Below, in pieces: positions 22,735 through 34,359 of a DNA stretch of 64,000 nt. Where the stretch lies: contig NW_005434667.1 of the NCBI RefSeq assembly GCF_000315625.1, forward strand, positions 1,108,438 through 1,172,437, in the 5' to 3' direction. How positions within the stretch are numbered: the first letter of the stretch is position 1; the number at the start of each line of letters is the position of its first letter. Under the pieces are notes generated by a model, which saw only the letters and a list, made by a program, of their open reading frames with translations, did not search any database and was not told where the DNA came from. The translations under genes and the position numbers were made by a program. Source of the stretch: Guillardia theta CCMP2712 (lineage: Eukaryota > Cryptophyceae > Pyrenomonadales > Geminigeraceae).

Positions 22735-25700
22735 TCACTTGGAGTCGAGCACTCGGTATCCCTTCCACCTCTCAGCTGTCGGGTTGATCATCTCACCCTC
22801 GATGAAGCTCATCAAGTTCCTCGTCGGACCATCGTCCGGCTTCATCTCAAGGCACATTGACAGCGCCGTCAGCGCGCTCTTCCAGTTCCGCTGGCTCCCA
22901 TCCTCCCCTCCCAGGTACAGCCGCAGAGCCCGTGCAAACTCTTGACGGAAGCTGAGGGAGGTGGAAGGAGCGACAACGCTGAAGAACGCCTCTTCGGTCT
23001 CGAGCGCCGCCAGGTCGATGTCGTCAGGCAGCTCGCCGTTCTCGCTGCGGAAGAAGGGTCTGTCGAAGGTGTAGAGGGAGATGGGCGAGTTGCTTCCCTT
23101 CACCGTCACCCGGTCGACCATCCTGCACAGCCTCTGCACGCGAGGCGAGAGGAGCTCGAAGACGTCGCCCGACAGGAGGATGCTCACCCCGTACTGCTTC
23201 GACGCTGCTTCCAGCCGCGAGGCGATGTTCACGTGCGGGCTCAGGTATGAGACGTCCACCTTGTGCTGAGACCCGATGGCGCACTCGATCGCCCAGCTGC
23301 ATCGTAGCAGTCAAGACGAGCAAGGAGGTGACACGTCACTCACCCGTAGTGCAGGCCGAACCCGAGGCGGAGCTGATAGCCCGGGATCCGTCGCTGCACC
23401 GCCTCCTTGCTCGTCTGCGCGATGATCTTCTTGTCCCGTGCGATCTCGCAGATGGCTTCGATGTACGACCGCAGAGCTCCGTCAGCCACCTCCTGAATGT
23501 CGAGCTCTCCCTTGGGCTTCCAAACAAGCTGCTCGTAAATGATCAGAAGACGAGAGTGGCAAGGGAGCAGCGAGAGAGGAGGAGAAACAGCAGGAGAGAG
23601 GAAGGAGTGCTGGGGGTTGAGGAGCATGTGGAAACAGGCATGCGTGAGCTGCAAGACGAGCACGAGAGATGAGGAGGCTAGAAAGCTGCGAGAAAGAGGG
23701 AGGACCAGGAAAGCATCTCCGATGTTCTTGTTTGGGGCCCCGTGGCACTTGTTGACGCTATCATGCACGATCTTTCCCACCCCGTTAACGACTTGAACCA
23801 CATCTGCCTGCAGCACTTCTGTGAGGTCCGTGAAGTTCCGGATGTCGCAGAAGCCGAAGAAGGCATGCACAATCACGCCAGGGCTGTGCGTGTCAAGAGC
23901 GACGATGCCGTTCCTCAGGCAACGGGAGATCACGCGCGCTCCTGCCTCCCCGAAGCCCAGCTGCAGAAGCTTGGCAAGGCACAGCAGCCCCTGCTCGACC
24001 TTGCGAAGGTGCGGGTGGTCGCGGAACTCGAACCTGAGCGTCTTCATTGGCTCCTCGGCGATGGCAGCGACCTCGTTGGCGATCATGTCCAGGGGGTAGA
24101 CGACCTGCAGAAGGACGTAGGAGGAGATCGACCAGGAGGACCAGAAGAGAACGAAGGCGAGGAAGAGGGAGGAAAAGATACGAAAGTGAATGTGAAGCTT
24201 AGATTGCTGCTCCTCGTCGAACGCGATGATGAAATCTTCCCCGACACTCAGTTCGCGGAAGCCCGGACGGAGCTTGCACGCCTCGCTTGCTCCTCCTTCA
24301 TTGACAAGCGTCACTCCCGCAACCTCCAGGAACACCACAGGCGTCCCCATCTCCTTGTACTTCCCCAGGAACGAGTGCAGCACCGGCTCAAACCCCACGG
24401 CTCTCGCATTCTTCCCCGCCAAGTGCACAAACGCGTTGGAGAGGATCGCAGCGTCCGAGTTGACGTTGGACATCATGTTAGGAAAGAGATACATCTCCAG
24501 CCATATGAGGGAGATGAAGGAGGCTACAACCAGGAAACACCTCCTCACGATCCCTCCGTCCAGGGTCTGGTCGAGCGCGAGCCTGGAGGAGCACGAGAAG
24601 CAGAGGAGCGCCTCACTCCACCAGTAACATTCCTTCAACGAAGTCGCTGCATGCATCCTCCTTGCCAGCTGGGCCCCAGCTTGGGCAATGCGCCACATCC
24701 TGGCGATGACGAGCAACCTGATATACTGGTTGCCGTCCTCTCGGATATCGTATACTCTCATCGAGAGAATCTTGGGGACGAGGAAGAGGAAGGAGAGAAA
24801 GTCCACAAGGAAGAAGAACGAATTTCGATACCAGCTCTGAAGGAACCATCGATAGACACTCTCAAGACCGAAGCAGATCAAACATGCTGTCGCCGTGCCT
24901 TTCGCGTCGGAGAGGCTGGGCAACTTCCCTTGAGAGTTGACATGTAGCTCAAGAAAGAAGACAAGGTAGAACATCGCGAGTGAAGACAGAAAGCAGACAA
25001 GGAGGAAAAGCACATTCCGAAATGTCATCTCGCTCATACCCACCGATTCGTTCTCTCCGTTGAAGTTGATCGAGTTGCCCGTCAGAGTTCCGTTCTGAGT
25101 CCCTTGAGCGGCATCATCTGCATTCCCCGTGCTTGCGATCGATCTTCGTTTCTTCGCTTCCTGTATGCTATACCAGATCGCTTTCCTCCACCGGGCGCGG
25201 GAGCTCGTCTTGCTGGGCAGGTAAGCGGGAGACTTGTGAACAGGAGACTGATGGACGGAGGGAAAAAGGCTGGAGGGGGAGATGATGACTTCTACCCCCC
25301 ACTCGATCCGAGCATGTCCGGGTGAGAGTCGCTTCTGAGATCGAGAGAAGGAGGACTCCCAAGGCTTCATGCGAATACTCGGGCGATTCTTATCGAGCCG
25401 ATGAGCGTAAGCCGAGGAAGGCTTAGTGTTGTCTTTGTCAAGCTTTGACTTCTCTTCCCTGATCTGCTCGAGCTCCGAATGACCGAGATGCGTTGGCAGA
25501 TGTTTGTTTCTCACTACGTTCACAGGAAACGAGGACGGTCGAGCGAGTGAGGTGGTACGGGGGATGAACAGGGAGACAGGACGAGGAGGAACGATGTCCG
25601 TGTCTTCGGAGCTAACAACTCCTGTAGACATCCTCGTAGTTGGGCTGGCCTTGTTCTGGCTCATCTTGCTCTCGTCAAAGCACATGAGGACGCAATCCCG

Positions 25701-25829
25701 TCTGCTGACATGCCCACCCTCGTGCTGCTCCGGGCTGAAGACCTCCTGCAACGTGATTGACGGACATGAGCTGGAGTAGCTTGTCAGCGAGAGCATGCCC
25801 TTGCGGCGCTTGTCTCGTTCTGATGACAT
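22735..25829 (-). CDS. Membrane-bound class III adenylate/guanylate cyclase
   Basis: Predicted 956-residue nucleotidyl cyclase making cAMP or cGMP. Exons: 25829-23706, 23528-23344 and 23296-22735, phases consistent and total divisible by three. The N-terminal ~265 residues are polar. Hydrophobic spans follow near 25025-24955, 24895-24840, 24826-24765, 24545-24490 and 24180-24080, and an Arg-rich amphipathic stretch at 24730-24655 (RLLVIARMWRIAQAGAQLAR) recalls an S4 segment. The cyclase domain has a metal-binding Asp in FGFCDIRNFTDL, a second in NKNIGDAFLLVWK (joined across intron 1), and the transition-state Asn/Arg in YLSPHVNIASRLEA. The Lys before IGD favours ATP as substrate, but the second specificity position is unusual, so substrate is open. 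Intron 2 is only 47 nt. The first in-frame ATG (25829) was chosen; an open frame continues upstream without ATG. Confidence 0.9.
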
Positions 25830-26482
25830 GCTTGATCGTGTTGAGGTTCCTATCAGTTCATCCGACAACCACGAAGACTCCGACACCTCAACCTCAAACA
25901 GCGCTGGACCTGTCCATCCTGGTGAAAGCCATCAGAGACAGCTGACGTATGATGGAATGTCGCTTCTAAAGTTCTCAATGCTGTTGAACATCTAACTGAA
26001 TCGATCCTCAGTGAAGACAACCAGCTTTCGACCCTTCACAACGATTTCATACTTTTCCCGCTGCACCGCAGCCCTTCACTCCTTCACTCCTTGTTGTCAA
26101 CACGATGCTCGCTATCGACTTCATCATCGATCTAATGTCTCTCTCATAATCTATCCTCTATCTACATTGTTTCTGCCTCCTCCTCTCCCCCTCCCGCTTT
26201 CTCCCCCATGAACTCCCTGCAGTACCTGTGCGAGCATATCCTGGTTGTAAAGGTACTTTGATTTCAACTACATGCAATTGAAGTTTCATTTTTTGATTAC
26301 ATATTTGAAATATTTCAATCAGCGTTAGCACCTCTTCTTTGAGATATGTTACCCTCGAAACTTTCATTCATTTATTCAAATGAAAAGGTACATTTTCAAA
26401 AACTCTCCAGCAGCAAAGAGGTACCTGCCCGGGCCCGGCCAGGGGCGGTCAGGGACCCGGCATGGAAGTCCCTGATTTTTAG

Positions 26483-26499
26483 CTTAACTTTGAGTAAAG
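26483..26499 (+). repeat. Solo copy of the 57964-58490 element's terminal motif
   Basis: The 17-base word CTTAACTTTGAGTAAAG is identical to the inner part of the inverted repeats at 57964 and 58490 and to an internal copy at 58304-58320. It sits beside a CCCGGGCCCGGCC-type GC-rich stretch, the same composition as the inside of that element, suggesting a decayed or truncated relative. Confidence 0.55.
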
Positions 26500-26734
26500 T
26501 TTTGGAAAGGGTCTACCATCTTCTGCGGTTCCTTACACCCTAACACGCGCACCCATGTATTAAAGAGACTGCAGGTCAGAGGAGAGAGGAGCGGAGAGGA
26601 GGAAACAATGGAGGGTACACAAGAGGAGAAGAGAGGAGATCTGAAGGAAAGAAGAGAGCAGAGCGAGTAGTTTGTTTGCTTGTTGGTTGTTTTTTTAGAA
26701 TTGGTTGGTTGGTTGGTTGGTTGGGTTTCTAGTG

Positions 26735-26800
26735 ATAAGGAAGAACAGTGGGACGAAGGAAGAAACGTAATAAGGAAGAACAGTGGGACGAAGGAAGAAA
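26735..26800 (+). repeat. Two 31-bp direct repeats, 35-bp period
   Basis: The unit beginning ATAAGGAAGAACAGTGGGAC occurs at 26735-26765 and again at 26770-26800 with no mismatch that I can see. It is non-coding. A (GGTT)n run lies just upstream at 26701-26724. Confidence 0.85.
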
Positions 26801-27007
26801 GCGAAACATAGAGGAACGACAGTACGGACCATACAAGAGAAGCAGATAATTCTCGAAATAGCCCATATTCGCAAGAGAGAATAAAGTAATAATCGAGATC
26901 GCAGGTACAAGGATAGAGGCGATGCTATGAAACACCGAGAATTACAGTGAACCCCAGCTCGAAAGGCGAGGAAGAAGCACCGGGATAGATCACGAATCAA
27001 GTGCAAT

Positions 27008-29065
27008 ATGACGATCTTTAAGCTCGGAGCTCGAGGTCTGGCGATGGTGGGTCAATGGACGAGCAAAGGGGTTGTGCCTGCAAGGAGTTTCAGCTCCATG
27101 GCGAGTGAGCTGAGGGTGCTGACGGACTTGCGATCTCCTCACCTGTGGTATCCCCTTGCGAGGAAGATGAAGCGAAGGTATGAGACCGGGACAATCCGAG
27201 TCGTTGATGTCCTCCACTAGGTGGGTCCTGCACATAGGGCCAACTAATAGCGGGAAAACGTTCGAAGCTCTGCAGAGGCTGGCGGTAAGAGACTCTACGG
27301 GGAGAGCTGCGGGAGAGCAGTGAGTGACTTGTCGTGGCAGTCCGTAGAGTCGGGGAGATATTGCGGGCCCCTGAGGCTGCTGGCATGGGAGGTGTATGAC
27401 AAGCTGAAAACAGGAGCAGTGAACGGGTCCATGCCCAGCCGGCCTTACCTGCAAGGCTGACGCTTCCTGCAGGAAGCCGGTGCGATGTAGCTTGATGACA
27501 GGGCAGGAGAAAGTGTTCGACCCCAAGGCAAACCATACCTCGTCGACTGTTGAGATGGCGGACCTTGACAAGGTGATCGACGTGGCGGTCATCGACGAAG
27601 TTCAGATGCTCGAGAGCAACGATCGAGGATGGGCGTGGACGCGAGCATTGCTGGGACTTCCTGCTGCTGAGATCCACCTGTGCGGCGAGCCACGGGCACA
27701 AGAGCTGATCACGAAGCTGTGTGACCTCTGTGAGGATGAGCTGGAAGTGAAGGAGTACGAGAGACTGTCGTCGCTATCGGTCGCCAACCATTCTTTGGAG
27801 GGCAGCCTTCGCAACATTCAACGAGGGGATTGTATTGTAGCGTTTGGGAGGTCAAAGATTCATCAGCTGAAGCGCGACATTGAGGCGAAGACTCCATTCC
27901 GCTGCTGCGTCGTGTACGGCTCGCTGCCTCCTCTGACTCGGCAGGAACAAGCGAAGCTGTTCAACGAGAGGGGTTCGTTTCCTAACGGTCAAAGCTTCGA
28001 CGTGCTTGTGGCCTCGGATGCCATCGGGATGGGGCTGAATCTGGAGATCTCGCGGGTTGTTTTCAGCTCCCTGCGCAAGTTTGACGGGCAAGAGGAAAGG
28101 CTCTTGACAGCTTCAGAGATCCGGCAGATCGGAGGACGAGCAGGAAGGTTCGGGACCAACACAGTGGAAGGGATTGTGACGAGCTTGCACAACAAAGACC
28201 TCCCGCTGCTGAAGCGAAGTTTCAAGACGGAGCTCCCTCAGATCGCGAAGGCTTGCCTCCGCCCGGAGATCGTCATGCTCGAGGATTTCGTTCACTCCAT
28301 CCGGCACGTGTGGCCGCGGGAGGAGGGAGAAGACTCGCTATCGCTCGACACGGCCCTGCAGCTCTTCAAGGACTTTCACCAGACAGAAAGCAGCTTCTTT
28401 CTCGGGACGACCATCGACGAGTTGCGGGTGAGTAGGCAAGAGACGGAGGAGTTGGTTGACTTTGGCTGCAGGACCTCGCAAAGACGATTGAGTCTGTCAA
28501 GATGCCCCTCACGGATCGGTTCTCCTTCTGTTTGGCTCCGATCGATCTCAGCAAGGAGGATCGACGGAGAGCAGCATTCTACGAGATGGCGCGCATGTAC
28601 TCTGAGAAGAGACTCGTGAGGATCTCGCAGGTCGCCACGTTCAACAACAGGATCCCCGACACCATGTTCAAACTGCGAGAGGTTGACCTCCTCCTCCCTC
28701 CTCCCTCCTCCCTCCTCCCCCTCATTCCTCGTGGCAGGCGGAAGAGACGCACGTCATCCTCGAGTTGTACGCATGGCTAGCTAATCGCTTTGAAAACGCT
28801 TTCTGTGACTTAGAGATCGTTAAGCGACAGATCGCAAAGAACAGCATCCTCATCCAGGTACTCCTTGGACTCCCTCCCCCCCCCTTTCTCGTCTTCCTCC
28901 CCCTTCTCTCGTTTCCCCTCCTTGTCCTTCGACTCGTCAGTGATGGAGGCTTGTCATGCTGTCACCTCACCAGCTACTCCAGGAGGGTCTCAGGAGGCTG
29001 ACGAGGGAGGCGAGGTCGCAACTTCGTCAGGGGAGGCCGAGGAGAGAACTAGAGGAGGAACCTGA
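27008..29065 (+). CDS. SUPV3L1-like: SUV3-type ATP-dependent RNA helicase, probably mitochondrial
   Basis: Homologue of SUV3/SUPV3L1, the Ski2-like helicase of the mitochondrial RNA degradosome. The ATG at 27008 starts a basic, Ser/Arg-rich presequence (KLGARGLAMVGQWTSKGV, PARSFSSMAS) typical of mitochondrial targeting. Exons join to give motif I HIGPTNSGKTFEALQRLA, then YCGPLRLLAWEVYDKL, MTGQEKVF, motif II VAVIDEVQMLESNDRGWAWT, HLCGEPRAQEL, VASDAIGMGLNLEISRVVFSS and motif VI QIGGRAGRFG. All are SUV3 signatures. The C-terminal SUV3 domain follows (DLAKTIESVKMPLTDRFSFC, then LYAWLANRFENAF). Exons 27008-27177 and 27221-27284 are phase-checked. After QIAKNSILIQ, one acceptor gives an immediate TGA; another gives a 23-residue acidic tail ending at 29065. 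I chose the latter without strong preference. Confidence 0.92.
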
Positions 29066-29360
29066 GTTGCAGTCGGAAGAAACCGTTTCGACGTAGCTTC
29101 CTCTACCTCCCCCTCCTTCCCGGATGATCTTGAGCTCCACATCGATTGAGCTACAGGAGTTAGGGAGGTCAACCGAAACGCTTGCTCACCTGTAGTCGAC
29201 TGCATAGTGGCCACTGAGTGGTGGAGAGGAAACAGAATTCAGTTGCCAGCGATACGCAAGGCAGAGCAAAAGTGCTCACCATGGCAAAGTGTAGACTGCA
29301 TGCTTGTATATGTTTGACTGAAGAAGATCCTGTTTGTAATCAGCTTACTCCTCAGCATCT

Positions 29361-29395
29361 TCAATCCTCATTCTCTCCCAAGCGTTCTCCCCCTT

Positions 29396-29436
<41 letters not shown>

Positions 29437-29831
29437 CTCCCCTCCCCCTTTTCAATTACTTGTGCCATGACGCCCTCGTACTCTTGCGTCGGGTCCCAAC
29501 AGTAGGAGTACCTTGTCTGCTTCAGAGTCCTCTTCCCCTCCTCCTCTCTGCACCTGTAGATCTTGACCCCTCGCGCCGACCTTCTCATGTAGCGGATGTT
29601 TTGTTTCGTGCGGACATCTGCATATTCCTTAGCATCTGTCACATCCAGAGTTTCTCCTCCCCCGCACACAAACTTTAACTCCCGAGCTCGCGCCTTACCT
29701 GACAGGAATAGCAGAGCTGTGGTTGCAGCAGTCGCAAGGCCCCACACTATGTGAATCTGGAGAAACAACATCAGCACGGAATACAGCCTTGGCTTCCATC
29801 TCATCCTTTGAATCGTCACTCGCGCTTCTTG

Positions 29832-29863
<32 letters not shown>

Positions 29864-30540
29864 CCCTCCCCCCTTCCCTCCCCCTCCCCCCAACCTCCTC
29901 CTTCTCCTCCTCCTCAACGTTGTTATCCACCCCCTTGTTCTCATGCACCCTCCTGGTGTTCCTCGTGGGTCATTGCTCTCTTCGCTCTCATCACCTTGGT
30001 CGCTTCCCTGCTTGCTTCCGCTTGCGCTCTTGCAACTTCTGCTGCAGCCATCGCTTGCTCTGCCCGCAGCTTCTCGGTTGCATGTGCGAGTTGAAGCTCC
30101 TGAGGCATGCATGAGACAGCGCAGGGAAGCGAAAGACGCGAACACCTGGAGACGAATCTGATTCTTCGCTTTTGTTAACACAACCACTGCAGATATTCCT
30201 TGAAAAATTCTCAGATCGACAAGAGGAGGAGGCAGAGGGTGGGGTGCGCTACCTGCTAAGACTAGGACGATCGTCCCCGTCTGCACGACAGGATGGGCAA
30301 AGAAGCCTTTCCTCTTAAACATCTTGAAGGTCTGAGTAATGCTGTTCGGCCCTGCATCCCCTGTCACCTTCAGCAAGTTCGGTGGCAAATCGTATGTTTT
30401 GAGAAGATGGAGATAAAGAGAATGGAAGGGTTTGCTGTACTGATAGCAAGTGGTAGAGGCTGAAGGTGGTGGTAATGATGATGATGATGATGGAAATCGA
30501 AGATGGGGAGAGCAAGTGCTGGGAGTTTTTTTGGTATTCG
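29361..30540 (-). CDS. Coiled-coil, membrane-spanning protein or C-terminal part of the upstream kinase-RhoGEF
   Basis: Minus-strand exons can be read here, but their links are uncertain. One encodes TFKMFKRKGFFAHPVVQTG followed by a hydrophobic TIVLVLAG. Another (about 30100-29970) is a strong Ala/Glu/Arg coiled coil (ELQLAHATEKLRAEQAMAAA). The next two give a membrane span (IHIVWGLATAATTALLFLSG) and a region ending GVKIYRCREEEGKRTLKQTR then YSYCWDP. The last part faintly resembles the TMEM43 pattern (R.V..Y.W.E...T.YSY...W), which I cannot confirm. A (GTCCTC)n run at 29396-29440 probably lies outside the coding sequence. It may be a separate gene or the 3' end of the gene at 30555-33631. 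I see no clear start codon. Confidence 0.4.
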
Positions 30541-30554
30541 CAATGTAAACGACG

Positions 30555-33500
30555 ACGTTGAACTGTCTTTCACCGTTTGCAATGTCAGTCGGCGGAGTTG
30601 ACTCGTTGATTGCATCTACGGTATCGTTCACCTACACCCTCATCAGATCCCTTCTCTTCCCTGTCTTCCCATGTTTGCCAGACCGCGGCAAGAGCAAGCT
30701 GTAGGTCATCGAACGCACTGATATGCAAGTCAGGTAAAAATGCACAAGAATGAAAAGTATCTGCTCCTGTTGGTTATCTTCCTATTCTATTGTAATCAAC
30801 CTCGCCCACCTCGTCCTTCTCCTTTCCATATCCTCACTTCACTTACTTCCGATCTGACGTGAACTCAAGGATGTGACCGAGCAGCAGGGGGTATCGCATC
30901 AGCCGTTGAACAGGCATGATCAGGTATGCATCCAACGCCTGCCAAGATCTCAGCTTGCCCCCTCCTATCTCCAGCTTCCAATTGCTCCTCGCTCCCTTCC
31001 TCAAAATAGTGTCCTCCCTCCCTTCCCTTCCCTTCCTCGCCCTCCTCACTTGAGAATCTGCTCCTAATCCGCTCTGGATGCAGTCACGGAATCTGAAAAC
31101 AAGTCAAGAGATGCAAGGCAAACAAGCTCTCAACGTCTTGCTGTTCCTTGCAAGGTCCTGCGCCAGTATCAACACTTGAAGTACTCGGTCTCAAAGTCCT
31201 CCCCTCCTGACCTGCAGGTTGCTGTATCCTTCGAGATACTTCGTCACATAATCCTGCTCACGATCGTCATCCTTCTCTGAAACCAATTAGATCGTCCAAC
31301 TTCGTAATTTCTCAACAACGTCGAGGCAAACTTGCGCATGATTGCTCCAAGACAGCTCGGACCCTCCTTGGTGCAACCCTTCTCCAGCTGCGGAGACTGT
31401 GAGACTGGTTTGGACAAGTAGAAGGAGGAGGAGGAGTAGGAGTAGAAGCAGTAGTAGTAGGAGGAGTGGACTTTGTGGCGGTAATGGTAAATTAGGATAG
31501 GTAAGTCCACCTGCTCCAAGAAGAACTCGTTGTTCCTGAGGAGGATCGCAAGATCGAAAAGCATTCGCATCTGATCAGAATCCAAGTCTGGCTGGACGCC
31601 TTCTTTCAACTGGCAACAGGAGAGGATGAGAGAAGATATGTGGACTTCTAGTCTCACTTGTTTCCTGAGCGGAACGACCACATGCTGGCAAGCTTGCTCA
31701 GAGAACATGCGTTCACATCTCCTTTCTCACCTCCACCACTCTCGTCAAACGTAGGCAGTACTCCCTCTCAGAGTCGATGAGCTGCACATGCGCTAGTCAG
31801 CGTAACTTTGCTTTCGCCCTCCCGCCCGCTGATTCTCACCTCCGAGATCGCCATACGAAGCTGGACATGCGTCTTCGTAGTAACCTGTCAAACGTTGACT
31901 ACCAGGCTCTCTTGTCTCGCTCGAGCGCACTGAGTGATCGTCGTCCTTCTCGCTCACCGTCATGGTAGCAAGCCCCGACCAGACACCCTTGGACATGATG
32001 GTCGCCATGCTGTTGTCATCTCAGAGATGTCAGAGGCCCCCTGACGTCCAAACCTCATCCTTGGAGGTGAAAGCTGCAACGCGGAGCGCAAGACAGACCG
32101 CAGGGCTGCACAGTAGAGTGAGATGCACAGGTCAAAGCCTTCTCCTGCTTCAACCGGGGAAGCGAATCTTGTCATCCTGTACGACATCTGACTCCAGCTG
32201 AGCGATGACCTGCAATAGTTCTCAGCACAACCACGTTTGCGTCAGGAGTGCCATGACCTCCATCACGTCAGGTCTCGAGTCATCCACGAGGATGTCGGGC
32301 TGCCCGCTGACCTGCCACCTCCTCTGAGTTTGTCTTGGCAGGATCGAGCTGGGAAACCATCTCATAAAGTATCTTCCCGAACGCCCAGACATCTGAATCT
32401 TGCGAGGCCAGGACGATCTCGCTGTTTAGGATACTCTTCGCCTGATGTCGCTGCAGCATCACAACAACTAAGACCTCCTGGTCTTGCTCTCTTACCTGCT
32501 CTGGCGGACAGTAGGATGAAGTGACTTCGAACCTCACTGCAAGCACAGCAGCAGATTCAGATATTTGTATGAGATCCCATGCAGAGTTTGAATCACCGCT
32601 GCCGTCCTCTGTGGTGCTCCCAAAGTCGCAAAGTTTCCACTGCCTTCAACGGTCTTGTCACACAAGGAGTCATCGCTCCTCCAGTCTCTCTTACCCACTG
32701 GAAGATCGGAGAAAGTTAGCAGGTTTCACATCATTGTGGATCAGCCCGAGAGAGTGTAGCTCCTGAAACAATGATGTAATTAGACATGTCAGGCTGAATA
32801 CTCTGACACACGAGCGGCTCGTTCACCTGTAAAGAGGACCCAAGGGAGCTACCGACATCCAAGACCTCCAATCAGCTCGTTAGACCCTCTCTCTCTATCT
32901 CTCTACCAATCACCTCAACCCACGTAGGCTGGAAATTCTTCTGCAAGAGCCAGCGATCCAACGACATCGTCGCATACTCCAGGATCAGGCTGCCATTTTT
33001 TTGACAACAGGTTGGATGAAAGTGATAGGATGGAGTTAGCTATCTTACCAGCCCAGCTTTGTGTCTTCATCTTGTCTTCCTGCCATGTGAGGATGGAGAA
33101 GTAAGCCGAGGATACAAGGATGAGGGAGGATACCAAGGAAGGGGAGGATTTCTTCATGGATCATGTAGTCGAGGAGCCGCACGAAATGATTGCACGAGAC
33201 ATCTTGGCCATGCACGTGTCAGGAGCGTTGGAATGGCGGCGATGGAAGGGTCTTCTTCATCTACCTTTCTTCTTCAACTCCAAGAGCACTGTTATGAGAA
33301 TGAGTCGTATCACGAGCAAAGCAATGTTCAGCTGACCTTGCCGTTCCCTTACTGCCGCGTTCTCTTCTGCGACCTTTAGCACCACGCTGCAGCCTCGTGA
33401 GTGCACATGAGGAAGTGAGATGAGTGGAGACCTGTCTCCTGCCTTGGACTCAGCCTGGTACACGTGGGCATGCGATCCTTCGTGGATTTTCTGAAAGAGC

Positions 33501-33631
33501 GCAAAGTCAAGAGGATTTTGACGGTGGGAGTCGAGTATTCATGGCAACCTTGACGATCTTGTAGGCGCCAAGGAAGCCATCATGCAGGAACTCGCTGGTC
33601 TTCATCCTCTGGCCGACATGCAGCGCCTACA
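30555..33631 (-). CDS. Protein kinase-RhoGEF (DH) fusion protein, many exons
   Basis: A kinase domain is followed on the same strand by a Dbl-homology domain. Kinase pieces in order: GAYKIVKKIHEGSHAHVYQA (33590-33430), VVLKVAEENAAVRERQ with the ATP-binding Lys (33390-33330), DVSCNHFVRLLDYMIHEEIL (about 33200), GSLILEYATMSLDRWLL (32990), HSLGLIHNDVKPANFL (32760-32710), LCDFGSTTEDGSG (32630), SSYCPPEQ (32530) and DSDVWAFGKILYEM (32400). HNDVKPAN keeps the catalytic Asp; DFG is intact. DH pieces: LIDSEREYCLRLTRVVE (31780), SDQMRMLFDLAILLRNNEFF (31570), then LIMPVQRLMRYPLLLGHILE (30920) and VNDTVDAINE (30620). Such a protein would couple kinase input to Rho/Rac activation. Start codon and any following PH domain are not identified. 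Introns are 50-110 nt. Confidence 0.72.
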
Positions 33632-34359
33632 AACAATCAACCTCAGCATTCGAAGGGTTTGCGCCACAAATTCGTCCAAAACACATTTTACGACATCAAC
33701 AGAAGCTCGCTGCTCATGATCGTTGGTTCTATCACTACCCCATTACATCTTATGATACCTGTCGCTCAGACTGACACTCGGAGCTACTCGTTTCTGCTTA
33801 TCTCCCTCCATCCTCTCTCAGTTTCTGGTCATCCTTGAAATCGCTGGCACATTCCATACAACCGTCCTCCATCTTCCATCTTGAACCTGCTAGTCCAGCC
33901 GCTACCTCCTCTCCTCCCTCGCTCTAGTTTGCTTTCGCTCACTTTCCTTCCCTTCTGTGCTGTTTCTCCTCCTCGTCCTTCCCTCCCTCCCCACACCCAC
34001 TTCCGCAGTCGCATCTTTGGTCGGCCATATTTGTGGTGAACCGCATCTCAGGCAGAGCCGAATTTTTTGTTGCCGTCGGGCAGCGGTCCATGCGGATCGA
34101 TGCCGAGCTCGAAGGGGAACAGCGGACGACGATGAAGAGAAAGTGAGAGGAGCAGGAGCAGGAGCAGGAGCAGGATCAGGAGCAGGAGCGGGAGCGGGAG
34201 CGGGAGCGGGAGCAGGAGGATCCCTCACGGGGCTCAGGGAGCAGATGGACGAGAACTTGATAATGAAAGAGTCTTGGTGCTGAGAGCGAAAAGGGGAGGG
34301 AGGGAGAGCGAGGGAGGGAGGGAGGGAGGGAGGCTGAAGCAAGAGAGGGGCTTGAAAGA
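33632..34359. other. Divergent intergenic region with GGAGCA and GGGA repeats
   Basis: This lies between the minus-strand kinase-RhoGEF and plus-strand adenylation-domain gene and should contain both promoters and 5' leaders. It holds a pyrimidine-rich zone (33790-33990), a GGAGCA/GGAGCG hexamer run (34148-34222) and a GGGA run (34296-34332). The upstream end may include the unrecognised first exon of the kinase-RhoGEF. No other gene seen. Confidence 0.45.
34148..34222 (+). repeat. (GGAGCA)n hexanucleotide run
   Basis: About twelve GGAGCA/GGAGCG units lie in the divergent promoter region upstream of the adenylation-domain gene. It has the same composition as the CTCCTG-type repeats at 21895-22098 read on the other strand. 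Confidence 0.8.

Larger units (their letters stand above)
25830..27007. other. Divergent intergenic region with small repeats
   Basis: This lies between the divergent cyclase (-) and SUV3-like (+) genes. It contains pyrimidine-rich sequence (26150-26210), a GC-rich fragment plus a terminal-repeat-like word near 26425-26499, purine-rich sequence (26560-26680), a GGTT run at 26701-26724 and a 31-bp direct duplication at 26735-26800. No gene seen. Promoters of both neighbours should lie at its edges. Confidence 0.5.

Noticed and set aside
23742-24947. 401-codon plus-strand open frame
   Set aside because: It is antisense to the main exon of the cyclase gene, whose sense frame carries clear membrane spans and catalytic motifs. 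The antisense product has no domain.
29218-29505. Small plus-strand protein between SUV3 and the next gene
   Set aside because: Its C-terminal half is translation of the GTCCTC repeat and nothing upstream looks coding.
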